Positions 11,127 to 22,725 of a stretch of 64,000 nucleotides of DNA are shown here, piece after piece; position 1 is the stretch's first letter; each line of letters opens with the position of its first letter. This DNA comes from Collybia mongolica. Its lineage: Eukaryota; Basidiomycota; Agaricomycetes; Agaricales; Clitocybaceae. The stretch covers positions 3,720,001-3,784,000 of the forward strand of contig JAAXNY010000005.1 in assembly GCA_013420905.1 (NCBI GenBank). Direction: 5' to 3'. A model generated the notes under the pieces. It made no database searches and was not told the DNA's origin. It saw only the letters and a program-made list of their open reading frames with translations. The translations under genes were made by a program, and so were the position numbers.

Positions 11127-13663
11127 TCACAGCATTTGCAATTCACCAATAACAATCGCATCCACCTTTGCGCCGACCTCCAGACGGGAAGGAGAGTCTG
11201 GGGACATGGGTGGCAATACGACAAGCCCATTGGCACCACTCAAGCTTGCCACTCTGCTAGAGCGCTGGCCGCCAGTACTGAATGCCTTCAAGCCATCATG
11301 TTCAGCCTTAATGATGACACGATGAAATTCAGTACGTGGGTCGAGGTCCATGGCGTTTTGGATCTAACAAAAATCTTTCACCGGCCTGTTACATCAAACA
11401 ATTGACAAGAAAAAAGTACCTGAACGGTGACGCGCGGGAGATGACACAATTCTTTGGGCCAACCACCGAGGAATCGCAGCGCTGGGATAACGAAGATCTG
11501 GAACGTAACCAAGGCAGAGGCCGGGTTGCCGGGGAGTGCAAAGATAGGCTTCGAGATGCCGTTGGAGGGGATGGTCGCGAAGGTAGTGGGCTTTCCCGGC
11601 TTCAACGCAACGCGACCGAAGTGCACGCTTCCATTGAAATGTCGCTCGATTACTGGTTTAAGCAGGTCAGCAGGCCCCATGGAGGTGCCACCCGTCGTGA
11701 GCAGTATGTCAGCGTTGTCGAGGCCTTTCTGGATGGCCTTTACGTGAGCGTCGACACTATTTTGTTGCTGAGAAAGGCAAAGAAGATCAAAGGATGGAAG
11801 AGAAAACTTACGTGTCTGGCACAATGCCTAGATCAATAACTTCGTAACCCATGCCTTCTAGCGTGGCTTGTAAGGAGGGTCTATTGGTGTCAAAGATCCC
11901 ACCCCATCCATTTTCTTCAACGTGAGTCTTCGCATGAAGATCAACAATCTCATTACCCGTGCTCAGGACAGCGACAACAGGTCGTTTGTACACTTCGACC
12001 TATTCCATGCACTTGTTAGTAGCATATACACTACCATTCAGACAAAGTACAGGTTACCTCTTTCCGGCCAACAAAGGCCAATGTTCCGATCTCACCTCCC
12101 GCACTAGTAATCCTTTCACCCTTCTGGAGAACAAGATCGCCCTGGTGGACATCCGATCCGGGAGCACGGATGCGATCTCCTGCTCGGACAGGAACAAGGG
12201 TCTCGACCTCCTTTTCTTCTCCGTCCATGATCCCGCCTGGGTCTGCGACCGTAGAGACAAGCCGCGTCTCTTCTACCATGACAATCGCGTCTGTACCAGC
12301 GGGTAGAGGGCCTCCGGTATTGATACGATATATGGAACCAGCGGGTAAAACATCGGTTAGTTTATGAGTTTGAGAGGTCACGACATTGTATACGCCTGGT
12401 CCATCGGTAGCTGTAAATGGTGGCCATGTTATACGGGTGATTTAAAAGATAGGTTAAGGCTTTACTTCGAAGAGCATAACCATCATAACTTGTTGTAGAA
12501 GAAGAAGGGACATTCTGAGGAGCGTGAACATCTGTAGCAAGAACATGTCCTCTGAGCGATGACGTCACCTAGTCGGGCGTATGTCAGTAGGCAAGGGCAA
12601 GAGTGAAACGGAATATTAATACAGGGACTGTCTGGACCTCCAAGGGCACAATTTGTCTCTCAAGATGATCAAAAGCCTCTTGTAGGGAAATGATTGGGTA
12701 TGGAGAAACTCTGTGACGAGCTGAAACTAGGAAACAAAGGAATGTCAGATTGTATTGTAGGATTGAAGAGCGTAACATACCAGCGGCTGACGGGTCATGG
12801 GAAAGGTTTTTGGGTAGCGGGGTAGGATGACTATGGCTGTGATCGTGTTTGTGGTCGTGCTTGTGGCCATGGTCATGACTATGGCTCCTTGATTGATGGG
12901 TATGGTCGTGTTGGTGATCATGATCATGTTTATGACCATGATCGTGTTTATGCCCATGGTCGTGTCCGTGACTATGGTCATGGTGCTCGTGTTGATGGAG
13001 TGGTTCCCCTCTCAGCGTGGTTCCAGCCGCCTTTGCCATATCAGTATGTACACACTCGCCATTGCCGCCCGTGAGATATTCTGTAGCATGTTCCAGAAGG
13101 CCTCCATACAAAAGAGCGTCGACGTTTTCCTTGACAGCCTTGACGCTCCCAGGGAAGGTTACGACAAGAGTGTTGCGGATCGTTCCAGCGACGGGACGTG
13201 ATAGTGCAGCAAGTGGAGTATGTTTTAGCGACGACGATAGAAGGAGGTGTACCAGTCCTGGGGCCTCCCGCTCCAGCAGCCCTTTAACAGCCTGTGGAAG
13301 TGTATCTGAGCCTCGGGCATTCAGTAGAACAATCAATGGGCTTGGCAGGCTCACCTCTGGCGTAACATCCCGCAGACCAAACCCTGTGCCACCAGTGGTG
13401 ATGATCAAGTCGATATCGCCCCTATCGCACCATTTCTTCACCGTCTCCTGAATGCGGTCAAAGTCATCGGGAACGATCCCAGTGTCGCTACACCGAAATC
13501 CAGCTTGAGCATCCAGGATGGCTTTTAGGGTGGGGCCGGATCTGTCGGCGCTGGCATCGGCGGATGCAGTGTCGCTCACTGAAGCACTCTTCAATTACGA
13601 TCCTCAGAGACGTTGGATAAAAATCCGACCTGTGAGTACAGCAGTTCTGATAACGGAAGACAT
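11127..13663 (-). CDS. cnxE: Gephyrin/CnxE-like molybdenum cofactor protein (MogA-MoeA fusion)
   Basis: The gene starts at 13663 (exon 13630..13663, MSSVIRTAVLT) and has about eight introns. The N-terminal MogA-type domain has VSDTASA, then TTGGTGFGLRDVTPE and TFPGSVKAVKEN. This domain adenylylates molybdopterin. A His/Asp-rich linker follows (coded at about 12827-12998). The MoeA-type domain then runs from SLQEAFDHLERQIVPLEV through NVPSSSTTSYDGYALR, NTGGPLPAGTDAIVMVEET, VLSTGNEI, LLTTGGTSMG and ALPGNPASA to the final GELQML. This domain inserts molybdate. The order (MogA first) matches fungal CnxE and animal gephyrin, not plant Cnx1. The product serves nitrate reductase and other Mo enzymes. 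All exon junctions keep frame. One acceptor lies inside what looks like a longer frame near 11773. Confidence 0.9.
12827..12998 (-). repeat. His-rich linker coded by degenerate CAT/CAC-GAC repeats
   Basis: On the coding strand the region is a string of His codons alternating with Asp, Gly, Lys and Ser, giving HDHGHKHDHGHKHDHDH-type repeats between the MogA and MoeA domains. Over half the residues are His. Such tracts can bind divalent metals. It lies in frame in an exon and is not an intron. Confidence 0.85.
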
Positions 13664-14192
13664 TGAATATTATTGAGGGTCGGTTGGGGATTCAGGAAGA
13701 CGGATATATCGGTCCGAATGTGAACCTGCCTCTCAAATACATAAACTTCTTACCCCATTTGCCACCCCGTTCCTCTGTCGCCTCCATGAGACGGTCATTG
13801 TAGGATCACGATGCAGGCGCCCATTTCCAGGAACTGTGATTCAGCGCAAGTCGAGGCCTCATGCCCAGGCTTTTGAGATTCACTTGCTATGTATAATATT
13901 TGGATCTGGCAGCTTTTAGTGACAGGACCCGCGGCGAGAACTCTTTTCATAAGAGGTGATCCAACGAAGGGATCTGGAACGGTCTAACCGAATCGCAGAA
14001 GCCGACGCACTGCCAGCATGGCTAGCATTAACGTATAGATCCTAGAACAGTCAAATATTCTCAAGAATTTACTGCCAGATTTTTGTAACCATACGAAAAT
14101 AAAAGTACATGCTGCTTCAAAGTCGCGATGGTCCACAACGTGCCTTTCCCCACCCTCATCATAATAGATACATCCGTTTTACATTTGAGATT
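13664..14192. other. Intergenic between the fused and the single MogA genes
   Basis: No gene seen. It holds the promoter of the fused gene and the 3' end of the duplicate. Confidence 0.5.
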
Positions 14193-14798
14193 CTATTTGT
14201 TGCGTTTCTCAGCTCCACCCTGGAGATATTCGACAGCCCGCTCAAGAACGCCTCCATTGAATAGAGCGTCGAGGTTCTCTTTGACAGCCTTGACACTTCC
14301 AGGGAACGTGATGACCAACGTGCGACCGATAGTTCCTGCAGCGGGGCGTGAAAGTGCGGCAAGGGGAGTATGTTGCAGGGAAGACGTCATGATGAGGTGG
14401 ATCAGCCCGGGGGCTTCGCGTTCTAGGAGCGGCCTTACAGCCTGGGTAGGGGTTTGGGCTCAGTCTCGAGGAGCACGCTAGAAAGTAGAGGCGTTTACCT
14501 CGGGCGTAACATCTCGCAAGCTGAATCCAGTGCCACCAGTCGTCAAAATGAGATCAATGTCGCCGCGCGCGGCCCATTGCTTCATGGCATTTTGGATCGG
14601 CGCCAACTCGTCGGGCACGATAGCATGCTCATTGCATTGGAATCCGCCCCGCTCGTCCAAAATGGATCGAATCGTAGGGCCTGCTCTATCGGCAGTGGCA
14701 TCCGCGGATGCTGTGTCGCTCACTAGACTTCTTTAAACAATCGCACGACGAATTAGAAGAGCACCCAAACCTGTGAGTACCGCAGTTCGGATGGGCAT
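14193..14798 (-). CDS. Stand-alone MogA-like molybdopterin adenylyltransferase domain protein
   Basis: Three exons: 14771..14798, 14499..14722 and 14193..14441, coding for 166 aa. The introns sit exactly where they do in the MogA half of the neighbouring fused gene (after AVLT, and after DVTPE), so this is a duplicate of that half. It keeps VSDTASADATADRAGP, TTGGTGFSLRDVTPE and TFPGSVKAVKEN. It ends soon after AVEYLQGG, where the fused protein goes into its His linker. The frame is intact. It may act as an extra adenylyltransferase, or may have drifted to another role. It lies 530 bp upstream of, and in the same direction as, the fused gene. Confidence 0.8.
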
Positions 14799-15140
14799 AT
14801 TTGTGAGCTGTGTGAGTCTTGTGTATAGAGATAAAGAAGATGCTGGTTGGAGAATAGGAAGCTTATGTCCACTTGGCTCTGAAATACACAAGTTTGTCCG
14901 TGTATCTCCATTGGCCGCTTGATTCGTCCTGAGGCCTGGAGACTCGCTTTCCATTATCGTATGTCTGGATCTGAATCTGTCTGGAAGATCATCCTGCCTG
15001 AGAAGACATTGAATCCCCAAGTCACAAAGAATCACGCATATATCAGCGAAGGGTATAATGTGGGTACAGGGGTTGCCCAAGCAAGGTCTACAGCCACAGA
15101 CAACACAAGAATAAATAGGAAGGGCGCCATAGTCAGTCTA
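14799..15140. other. Intergenic, nothing recognised
   Basis: Promoter of the MogA duplicate and 3' flank of the coiled-coil gene. No further gene seen. Confidence 0.4.
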
Positions 15141-16460
15141 TTAATCCAATAATCCCAAGCTCTCCATACGCAAGCTGACACTGAGGTTTTCTTGGGCACC
15201 ATCGATTAGGTCTTGTGCCATCGATAGATTAGAGATTCGGGCCTGGAGGACGGGCAGACAGGCAGCAAAGACGTTAAGAATTTGAGAACGTGCAGTAGAG
15301 TTGCCTTTTTCATTTGATTCTTGATCATCTGGCTGCTCCGATGTTAGCTGCAAAATGGATGACTCGAGTTCCACTGCTTCTGAATGTAGGGTTTCTGGTG
15401 GAAGAGATTAGGATTGGTGAAAACATGCCAGGAAGTTCCAGATTTGTACCCAAGTTATCGAGCATTTCATTGTAGACTTGGAGAGGAGCGTCTTCGTCAG
15501 GCTCGGCCGCACCTTGTGTAGCTAGCTGCAGAGCTTCTGCCTCGAGTTGTGCACACGCATCGCCATGTGACAGAAAACTTTGCATTATCGACGGAGCCTC
15601 TTTAGCGAACTATCATGGGACGATATCTTAGTGTCATCGCAATATAGAAAATATAGTTGACACTGACTAGATCCGTGGCGAGTTCGTCATATAAATCTGC
15701 GGCCCGCTCTGCTTCATACCGAATACGTTGATCAGCAATTTCGGATTCCTCTTCTTCAATCTGTTTAGCTCGTGCTTCGAGGTCTTTCTGAGATTTGGTA
15801 TAGGTCACGCTTGCTTCGTACTTGAAGGAACCATGCCCAACATACCTTCGCTGCTTCTTCAGCTGTCTGGAAGCACGCGTCCAGTGTGGACGTCATGTAC
15901 ATCCATGGATACAGTTGTGCAGCGACTTGTAGGGGATCGGACGTTGGCGTAGGGCCTTGCTCCACGACAGGGACTGCAGGTGTTGCAGCCGGAGGGGGCT
16001 TTGGTGTTTCAAGAGGCGATTGTCAATGAACAGTGTCCAGCAGGTAGTGTCGATGCATACCAAAGGTTTGGCGCCCGAAGTCGAAGCAGAAGAGCCTGGT
16101 TGTGTAGCACTGGGTGGGTTCGACTTATTGATATTTACCCTGGGCTTGGCATCAACAGCTGGGGTCCGCGTGTTGGGTGGGTTTCGCGTTGGTTTTACAG
16201 GCGCTGCTTTTTCCGAGGCTTTCAAGGATGGAGTAGTAGTAGACGCCCCTGGAGTTCTCAGTGGTTTCTTTTCGGCGACCGACGTTGGTTTGGGTGCAGT
16301 AACCTGTTTCGCACGCGTCGACGCGGTGCTCAGAGGCTTGGACACTGGGGTCCGTCCTGGGAGAAGTTCAGCAAGAGCCCCGGGTAGGTTTAATATTTCC
16401 AGGGCAAGTACCGCGAGCTTGGGCAGGTTTTGCGGGCACTTTGTCGGGTTTGGAAGTCAT
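15141..16460 (-). CDS. Unrecognised protein: basic Pro/Ser/Thr-rich N-terminus and coiled-coil C-terminus
   Basis: The start codon is at 16460 (MTSKPDKVPAKPAQARG). Five short introns can be placed so that the frame is kept to the TAA at 15141. The first ~110 residues are basic and rich in Pro, Ser, Thr and Ala. A conserved-looking segment, DPLQVAAQLYPWMYMTSTLDACF, follows. After it come long charged helices (AKQIEEEESEIADQRIRYEAERAADLYDELA; later QARISNLSMAQDLIDGAQENL). A basic tail plus a coiled coil is common in microtubule or kinetochore proteins, but I do not recognise the family and claim no function. Divergent from SLC1, with 189 bp between start codons. Confidence 0.55.
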
Positions 16461-16649
16461 GACCGTTGTTGTTGGGGGGGAGAAGCAGATTCAAACTCCG
16501 GTCAAGCATGCCAAAATCTGGTGGCTGGGGGAAACGGCTCTTCTGCAAACAAATCTGTATTGAGCGGCTCTGCTCGCTGTGCTCTCTGGCGTGCAGATTC
16601 TGCTCCTTATTCTACGACCACGACCATCTAGAGTGCTAGATCTTTCACG

Positions 16650-17874
16650 ATGTCTTTCTTGGTTTCCATGTTCAAGCCTCTTGCTTATATTTCTCTACCA
16701 GTAATTCTGTTGCGTTCCATCGCGGCAAACTCGCCTGTTGGGCGATACTATGTCCGCGTTGGTGTGTATGTTGGGACACTGACTATGGTGGCGGCCTGCA
16801 GTGCGGTGGTAGCTGCTGGGATGTCGTTCGTTGGCCAACGTTTCGATGTGAATTTCATAGTCGCTCGGACATTCTATACTCTCACCAAGAAGGCTCTCAA
16901 TGTTGGGATTGAGGTGGAAGGAGAGGAATATCTCGGCACGCGGCCGGCAGTATTGATGGTGAACCATCAATCTATGCTCGACGTTCTTGTGGTGGGCAGG
17001 TGAGCATGGTGTGCTTCTCGTGTCCGTCACACGCGGGAGCTGCATGAGATCTCTCGTCTGACTTGCTGGCACCTCAGACTCATGCCAAAGCAAACATCCA
17101 TCATGGCCAAGAAATCATTGCAATATACCCCCCTTGGCCCGTTTATGACCATGTCTGGCGCCATATTCGTTGACAGAGGAAACAATGCGCGCGCGGTGCA
17201 GTCATTGGGTGCCGCTGGTGAACTTATGAAGAGGCTTCGTGTCTCTTTATGGATGTTTCCTGAAGGGACGCGCAGCAGCTCGGAGAAACCTGACATGCTG
17301 CCACTGAAGAAAGGAGGTTTTCACTTGGCCATTCAAGCCGGCATTCCAATAATTCCCATTGTCACGGAGAACTACTGGCGATTATACCGGAAGGGCGTTT
17401 TTGACGAAGGAAGCTTTAAGGTCCGAGGTACGGATTCTTTCTCACTGGAATGACATGTTGAGAGAGAGGCCTGATTGCTGTTTATAAACGAAACTGCCAG
17501 TTCTGCCTCCAATCTCTACAACAGGCCTCACTGCGTCAGATGTCCCCGCCCTCGCAGCGCGCGTGCGCGATCAGATGCTCGAAACCTTACGTGAGATATC
17601 CATTGTACCTTCAGGGAGGCAAGAGAAATCCGAGGAGAAATCACGAGACACACCCCAAATTCAAACCATAACTCCACCTTCTGTGAACTCGGACCCCATT
17701 CTTGCGCAAGAACCTTTCTTAAAGTTCGTCGAGACAAATTCGGAAACGAACACGGGGTCGAGTATGTCAATTGCGTCGAGATTCTCCTCAAATTTGTCAC
17801 AGTCCTCGGTGAGCGAGAACGGAGCCGAGACGGAGGAGGATGAGGGGATGGTTCTCGTTGGACGTCCAACATGA
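16650..17874 (+). CDS. SLC1: 1-acyl-sn-glycerol-3-phosphate acyltransferase (lysophosphatidate acyltransferase)
   Basis: Three exons: 16650..16999, 17078..17427 and 17501..17874. The N-terminus has two hydrophobic segments (PLAYISLPVILL; VGVYVGTLTMVAACSAVVAAGM). The catalytic box NHQSMLD lies at the end of exon 1, and the FPEGTRS acyl-glycerol-binding box is in exon 2, followed by KKGGFHLAIQAGIPIIPIV. This is the PlsC fold. It transfers an acyl chain to the sn-2 position of lysophosphatidic acid to make phosphatidic acid, at the ER membrane. The C-terminal ~95 residues are Ser/Glu-rich and not conserved in the family. Confidence 0.9.
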
Positions 17875-18385
17875 TAATTATGGTTTTGGTACATGGATAT
17901 AAATGGAATTAATATTGACTCGTGCGTCGGTCATGTCAGAAATATCACCGCCCTGTTGGGTGAATGGGTTCCGAGTGATTCCGAGGTTCCGTTCTTGTTT
18001 CGTACTTTATCCATGAGGTGTGCTAACCCGGCTTGACTATATATGTCGACACATGTGCGAGATTCCATTTGTTATGAAATGTGGGGGTGCTTACTGGGTT
18101 AAATTTGTATCGTGGTGAACGCTGAATCCATCAATGACCCACGTTCGCCCCGCCTAAAAATGATTATTCTTGTATTCAGAAATATTGGCGACGGGGACAT
18201 TCAATACCCCAGAACTGGCAGGTAAATCGTACGGATCATGCAAGCCAATATTCCTTTTACGTACTAAAATAGGGTCGTTTCGGGTATTGGTTTGAGAAAA
18301 AAAATTGCAGGGAAGGGATCCGCATTAAACGTTCCTCTGGTTCTGCTACGACCTCCGTCCTTATTTAGATGTTTGCCAGTCAGAC
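17875..18385. other. Intergenic, nothing recognised
   Basis: 3' flank of SLC1 and promoter of the GDPD gene; no gene seen. Confidence 0.4.
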
Positions 18386-18392
18386 TATAAAG
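18386..18392 (+). promoter_or_regulatory. TATA box of the GDPD gene
   Basis: TATAAAG about 90 bp before the ATG at 18477. It lies downstream of an in-frame ATG at 18369, which favours 18477 as the true start. Confidence 0.5.
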
Positions 18393-18476
18393 CGCGGTCT
18401 TAGACATCTTTCCTTCTTACCTCTCTTGTCTATTTCGCCACGCCAATCACTCCAACGCCCCTTTCTTCGCTCCATC

Positions 18477-19941
18477 ATGCACATTCCTCTCACTAAGCAG
18501 CGCGTCTTGCCTGGTGAGTCACTTCTCCGTTCTCTGTGCAGCGTGGCTCACCACATTTCCAGATTGCTGGGGTCATCGTGGGGTAAGCCTTGCTCAACCA
18601 AGTCTGGCGGTGGCAGCCTCTCATTTAACCGGAAGGCCTCGTCCCGCTTCCCCGAAAACACACTTGCAAGCTTCGAGGCCGCTATGCGTGATGGTGCTGA
18701 GGGCATCGAGAGCGGTATTTTCCACATTGGCGTTTCAACCTCTGTACGCCCCGTAACCATCGTCAGCAGACGTCCATGTGTCGGCGGACAATGTCGTTGT
18801 CATGTTCCATGACCCGGGTATGTACACGTCAGTATATCCTTGGCAAACCGACTTGCTAACCGTGGGGCGTCGTCACTAGCATTAGAAAGGACAACAGATT
18901 CAACAGGTACATGATTCTAGTCACTAGCAGACTCCCTCGGATGATAATTGACTTTGTCCTCCCTTCCAGGTCAAATCAAAGAACGTGATTGGTATGGCGA
19001 AACAGGGATGCAGCATGTCCGGACCATCAAAGAGCCCAAGCAATCTATTCCAACGTTCGCCGAGACCGTGGCACTCCTCATGAAGGTACGTTGCGTAGTC
19101 AATGTTATCCTTGAGCTGACATTCTATAACTCCACTTCGGCAGCCCGAGAACCAACATGTCAAGTTTAACATTGATGTGAAAGTGCAGAATGACCCTGAC
19201 CGCCTCTTCTCTTTGATGCACCAAATCATCTCTTCCCAACCTGGTTGGGAAACCACGCTGGCGCCACGGCTCCTCCTTGGGTTGTGGCACCCTTGCTTCT
19301 TATCGTTCGCGAAGGCTCGCTTGCCGTATTGTCGCCGTTCGTATATTGGAAATAGTCCGTATATCGCGCGCAAGTATTTCTGGGAAGACTGCGATGCCTT
19401 TTCCATGGCCTTTTCCGCTCTGACCTCTGGTGACGGACAGAAGTACGTGGGACCCTTGTGGCGCTTTAGCTTCGACGTTTAAAACCTTATTTACGTTCAG
19501 ATTTCGCCTTGAATGTAAGGCGGCGGGGAAGAATCTGATGGTGTGGACGGTAAACAAGCCAGACCATATGATGGAGGTATGCTGGAGCGTCACACGATGA
19601 TGGATGCTTATGTATTACGCTAGGCTGTCAGATGGGAAGTGAATGCGATCATCACCGACGTTACGAAGACATGGCTTGACCTGAGAACCGCTTTGCAGAG
19701 TACGTGATCACCTAACGTTGTGGATGAGATAATAAATGACAGAACTCTCGTTCCAATTTTAGCTGATTACGACAAGACCGGATCCCGATATGGGCGTATC
19801 TTCTTATGGACGACCCCGCGATTCTACACCCCATTCCTGTTCGCACATAGCCGACAGGCGCAGATATATCTGGAGAGAATCGCTGGACCGTTTGACGCCA
19901 TTGATACTGCATCTCCTCCGACCGTCAAGATCAAGGCATAA
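18477..19941 (+). CDS. Glycerophosphodiester phosphodiesterase-family protein (Pgc1-like)
   Basis: The start at 18477 (MHIPLTKQRVLP) is chosen because a TATA box follows the upstream in-frame ATG. About ten small exons join to give the GDPD barrel. It has WGHRG with the first catalytic His, RFPENTLASFEAA, GIES-DVHVSADNVVVMFHD with the acidic metal ligands and the second His, then RDWYG, KQSIPTFAETVALLM, KFNIDVKVQ and IITDVTKTWLDL. The C-terminal DKTGSRYGRIFLWTTPRFYTPFLFA may be a membrane-associated tail. The family hydrolyses glycerophosphodiesters; the closest fungal group, Pgc1, cleaves phosphatidylglycerol in mitochondria. The general call is firm, the substrate is not. Confidence 0.8.
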
Positions 19942-20406
19942 TGTAACCCAGGAATCTGCCATCTACCCTAGATCTCCACACGCATCACTTTTTTCCATAT
20001 ACCTTTTGGCATAGACAATCTTTGTTATCGTTTTCGCTTCCATACCATGTCACTCTCCTCTTCTGGCTATTGGCGGCGTTGCCTGCATATATAATTCTAG
20101 ATCACATCATTACTACGTGTTACCCTCTGTTTATACCTTCTTATACCTGACCGCTCGTCTACGATTATGTGCAACTATGAACTCGTTTCTATTTATTTTA
20201 ATGACTCAATCAGCATTGGGGGCCGGGCCGACAAACAAGGGCCAAATCAAATGAGCCATGCGGTCGGGTGTACACTTGACTTCATTTTCTAAACTTGACA
20301 AATCGCCTCCACCATCTAGAGTAACGGCAATCCTGACTCGACCATCTACGGGTGCGCCAATAGGCGCTTTGGATACTATACATAGATCCCACATCCACCA
20401 CCCACC
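19942..20406. other. Intergenic, nothing recognised
   Basis: AT-rich 3' flank and promoter region; no gene seen. Confidence 0.4.
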
Positions 20407-22377
20407 ATGTCCACTCATTTTCGCCGCACGCACCGCAAACGGGGTTCAGCCCTGCGTCTCTCATCCGACACCACTGCGACCCTTCCAGAATACATCACCG
20501 TGGGTTGGCAGAGAGAAGAAGAAGAAGAAGAAGATCTGCCCTCGGACAGGCCACCGGACTACCCAGACAGCGCAGAAGAGGCAGACGAAGACACTGACTC
20601 GGAAGGAAACACCTCGTCCATTTACGTGCCACCCCCCTTCGCTGCCGCCCCACCCTCCCCGCGGCGTGCCAGACGCTTCTCTTCGCACAGGCGAAGACCA
20701 TCGACGAGCTCGAACGACCCGTACCTGGACTCCCTCCTCGCGCGCAGCGTGCACGCACTCGAGATCTCAAACACCCTGCTGCATTCGTCCATGAGCACGC
20801 AGACGAGCCTATCAACCGTCCTCGCGCCGGACATGCACGCTGAGAATACGCTGGAGAGCAGCGCACGCGGGCTGTCAACGCGGATACAGGGCAGCAGGAG
20901 GTCATATGAGACATGGGCTGATGATCTGGAGGAGATCAGCCGGGAAGTTGAGGGGCTGTTTGACGAGGGCCAGGGTGGCGGCAGGTCGCATCGCCGGACG
21001 AGTGGGTCGTCGAGGGATGGCAGCATCAGCAGCAGCCTTCCCGTGCCGAGCTCGCCCCTACAAGGGTACCGGGGTCGGCGGCGGCCCTCGCAGCTAGACT
21101 TGCGGAGGGCCTCGGAGAGCCCGGGTCCCCACTTGCAGCTCACCCAGCAGGACCGATCCGACCTCATCTCGCCTGCCCCTCGGGCACTGACACAATACTT
21201 TGTCGCTGCGTCTGATTCAGACTCTATTGTACTACCCTCCACACTTGGCCTGCGCTGCCCACCGTCCGCCCACCACACCCCCGACTGGCGGCCCACGTCA
21301 GAGGCATCCTCTTCCAACCTCAATCTCCATGCGACTCTATCATCGCCCAAAATTACTGATCGACCGCTGGAGCCATCGACGCCGGCATATAACATGCTAT
21401 CAGCGTTTGTTGCGAAAGCGCCCTCTCCGGGCTCCTCAACGCCTTCGTCGTTTTCTCGGCCCTCTTTTTTGTCGTCAGCACGGAGCTCTAGGAATAATAG
21501 TACCAGCACCGACCGCACCAGCGCCAGCACGCACTCACGAGCTTCACCGACCCGCACCCAGAGATCCACAGAGGGGAAGCTCTCAGACGCCGGAGGGTCG
21601 ACGAGCCGTTCTTCCCGCTCGCAGACGCCGAAACAAATTATCGCGACGCTGCCGCACCGGCCGATGACGCCCACCACGGAAGAGTCGTCCTGCTCGTCGG
21701 ACGGGTGTCCCGCAAAGCTCACGGTCGTGAGCCTGCGCAAGATCCTTGAAGACCAGCCACCCCCCACACCCCCCGAACGCCCCCGCCCGCCGGCATTCCT
21801 GCCCCGCACCCCGGCACCCGTGGCAGAAGCGGGCACGTCCACCGCGACGGCGTCCATATCCCGCCTCTTCACCAAGGGCAAGCACTCCTCGCCCACGCGT
21901 GCGCAGTCGCCGCCGCGGCAGTCGGCGATGAAGCAGCCATCGCCGGGCGGCACGCCTGCCGAGTCGCCCTCTACGACGAGCATACCGGATTTACTGGGGG
22001 TCGTCCCCCGGGCGTGCGTGATGGGCAGTCCTCCGAGCTCTGGTCGCTCGACGCCGAAGCGGATTAGTTTTGCGGAGCTTCCGGAGTCGTATGCGGGCTC
22101 GCGGCCGGGGGGGTCTTCGTTCAAGTTTCGGGACAAGAAGCGGCGGGGGAAGAAGGGCGATGGCGATGGGAAGGGGAAGGGGAAGGAGAAGGAGGGGTCG
22201 CATGAGGGCGGGTGGTGGGCGGGATGGTTGGTTGGGGCTACGAGTGGCTCGGGTGGGCGTGGTGCTGGGTGGGCAACGGCTAGGCAGGAGGAGCGGGCGG
22301 AGGATAAGTTGAATCGGACGTGGAGTGGGCGGATGGGGCCTGGGTTTGGGCCAGCGATGGATGAATGGGCTATGTGA
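20407..22377 (+). CDS. Unrecognised Ser/Pro/Arg-rich protein
   Basis: Single long frame of 656 aa with GC-rich codon use. It starts MSTHFRRTHRKRG, then has a run of acidic residues near residue 40. Long Ser/Pro-rich stretches follow, with short conserved-looking islands: SSIYVPPPF; LDSLLARSVHALEISNTLLHSSMSTQTSLS (a predicted helix); SYETWADDLEEISREVEGLFDE; and the C-terminal RAEDKLNRTWSGRMGPGFGPAMDEWAM. It is mostly disordered, with no membrane segment or enzyme motif. A 504-codon frame on the opposite strand is a by-product of the GC-rich third positions. I do not recognise a family. Confidence 0.7.
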   Translation: MSTHFRRTHRKRGSALRLSSDTTATLPEYITVGWQREEEEEEDLPSDRPPDYPDSAEEADEDTDSEGNTSSIYVPPPFAAAPPSPRRARRFSSHRRRPSTSSNDPYLDSLLARSVHALEISNTLLHSSMSTQTSLSTVLAPDMHAENTLESSARGLSTRIQGSRRSYETWADDLEEISREVEGLFDEGQGGGRSHRRTSGSSRDGSISSSLPVPSSPLQGYRGRRRPSQLDLRRASESPGPHLQLTQQDRSDLISPAPRALTQYFVAASDSDSIVLPSTLGLRCPPSAHHTPDWRPTSEASSSNLNLHATLSSPKITDRPLEPSTPAYNMLSAFVAKAPSPGSSTPSSFSRPSFLSSARSSRNNSTSTDRTSASTHSRASPTRTQRSTEGKLSDAGGSTSRSSRSQTPKQIIATLPHRPMTPTTEESSCSSDGCPAKLTVVSLRKILEDQPPPTPPERPRPPAFLPRTPAPVAEAGTSTATASISRLFTKGKHSSPTRAQSPPRQSAMKQPSPGGTPAESPSTTSIPDLLGVVPRACVMGSPPSSGRSTPKRISFAELPESYAGSRPGGSSFKFRDKKRRGKKGDGDGKGKGKEKEGSHEGGWWAGWLVGATSGSGGRGAGWATARQEERAEDKLNRTWSGRMGPGFGPAMDEWAM

Positions 22378-22725
22378 AGATGCGTAGTTTATTCCTTTTC
22401 TTGGATCGGACAGCGTTCAAGGATTGTTGTAACGACCCCTTTACGAGTGATACTTTTTTTTCTTTTTTTTTTGCTGCCGTCACGACGCATACTTGTTGTT
22501 TTACTATTATCGATTACAATTATATCTGACCTTTGTTTTTCCATACTTACTTACATCCGACTACGGAGATTAACGATTATACCAAGCAAATGTGATGATT
22601 TTGGAATCTTGTGGCATATATTCATAGAGGCATAGATTGATATTCAGAAAGAGAGAAGAGCATGGGGGCATAGGTATGTACAACTGCAACTACAGGGTTC
22701 ATCTCGACGGATCTGCCACGAATCG
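22378..22725. other. Intergenic between convergent genes
   Basis: T-rich 3' flank shared by two convergent genes; no gene seen. Confidence 0.5.

Noticed and set aside
12827..12998. His-rich repeat as a CRISPR-like or satellite array
   Set aside because: The repeats are in frame, irregular and within an exon of a eukaryotic gene; they encode a linker.
20622..22136. 504-codon open frame on the minus strand opposite the Ser/Pro-rich gene
   Set aside because: The plus-strand frame is longer and has normal protein islands. The antisense frame follows from GC-rich codons and has no recognisable motif.
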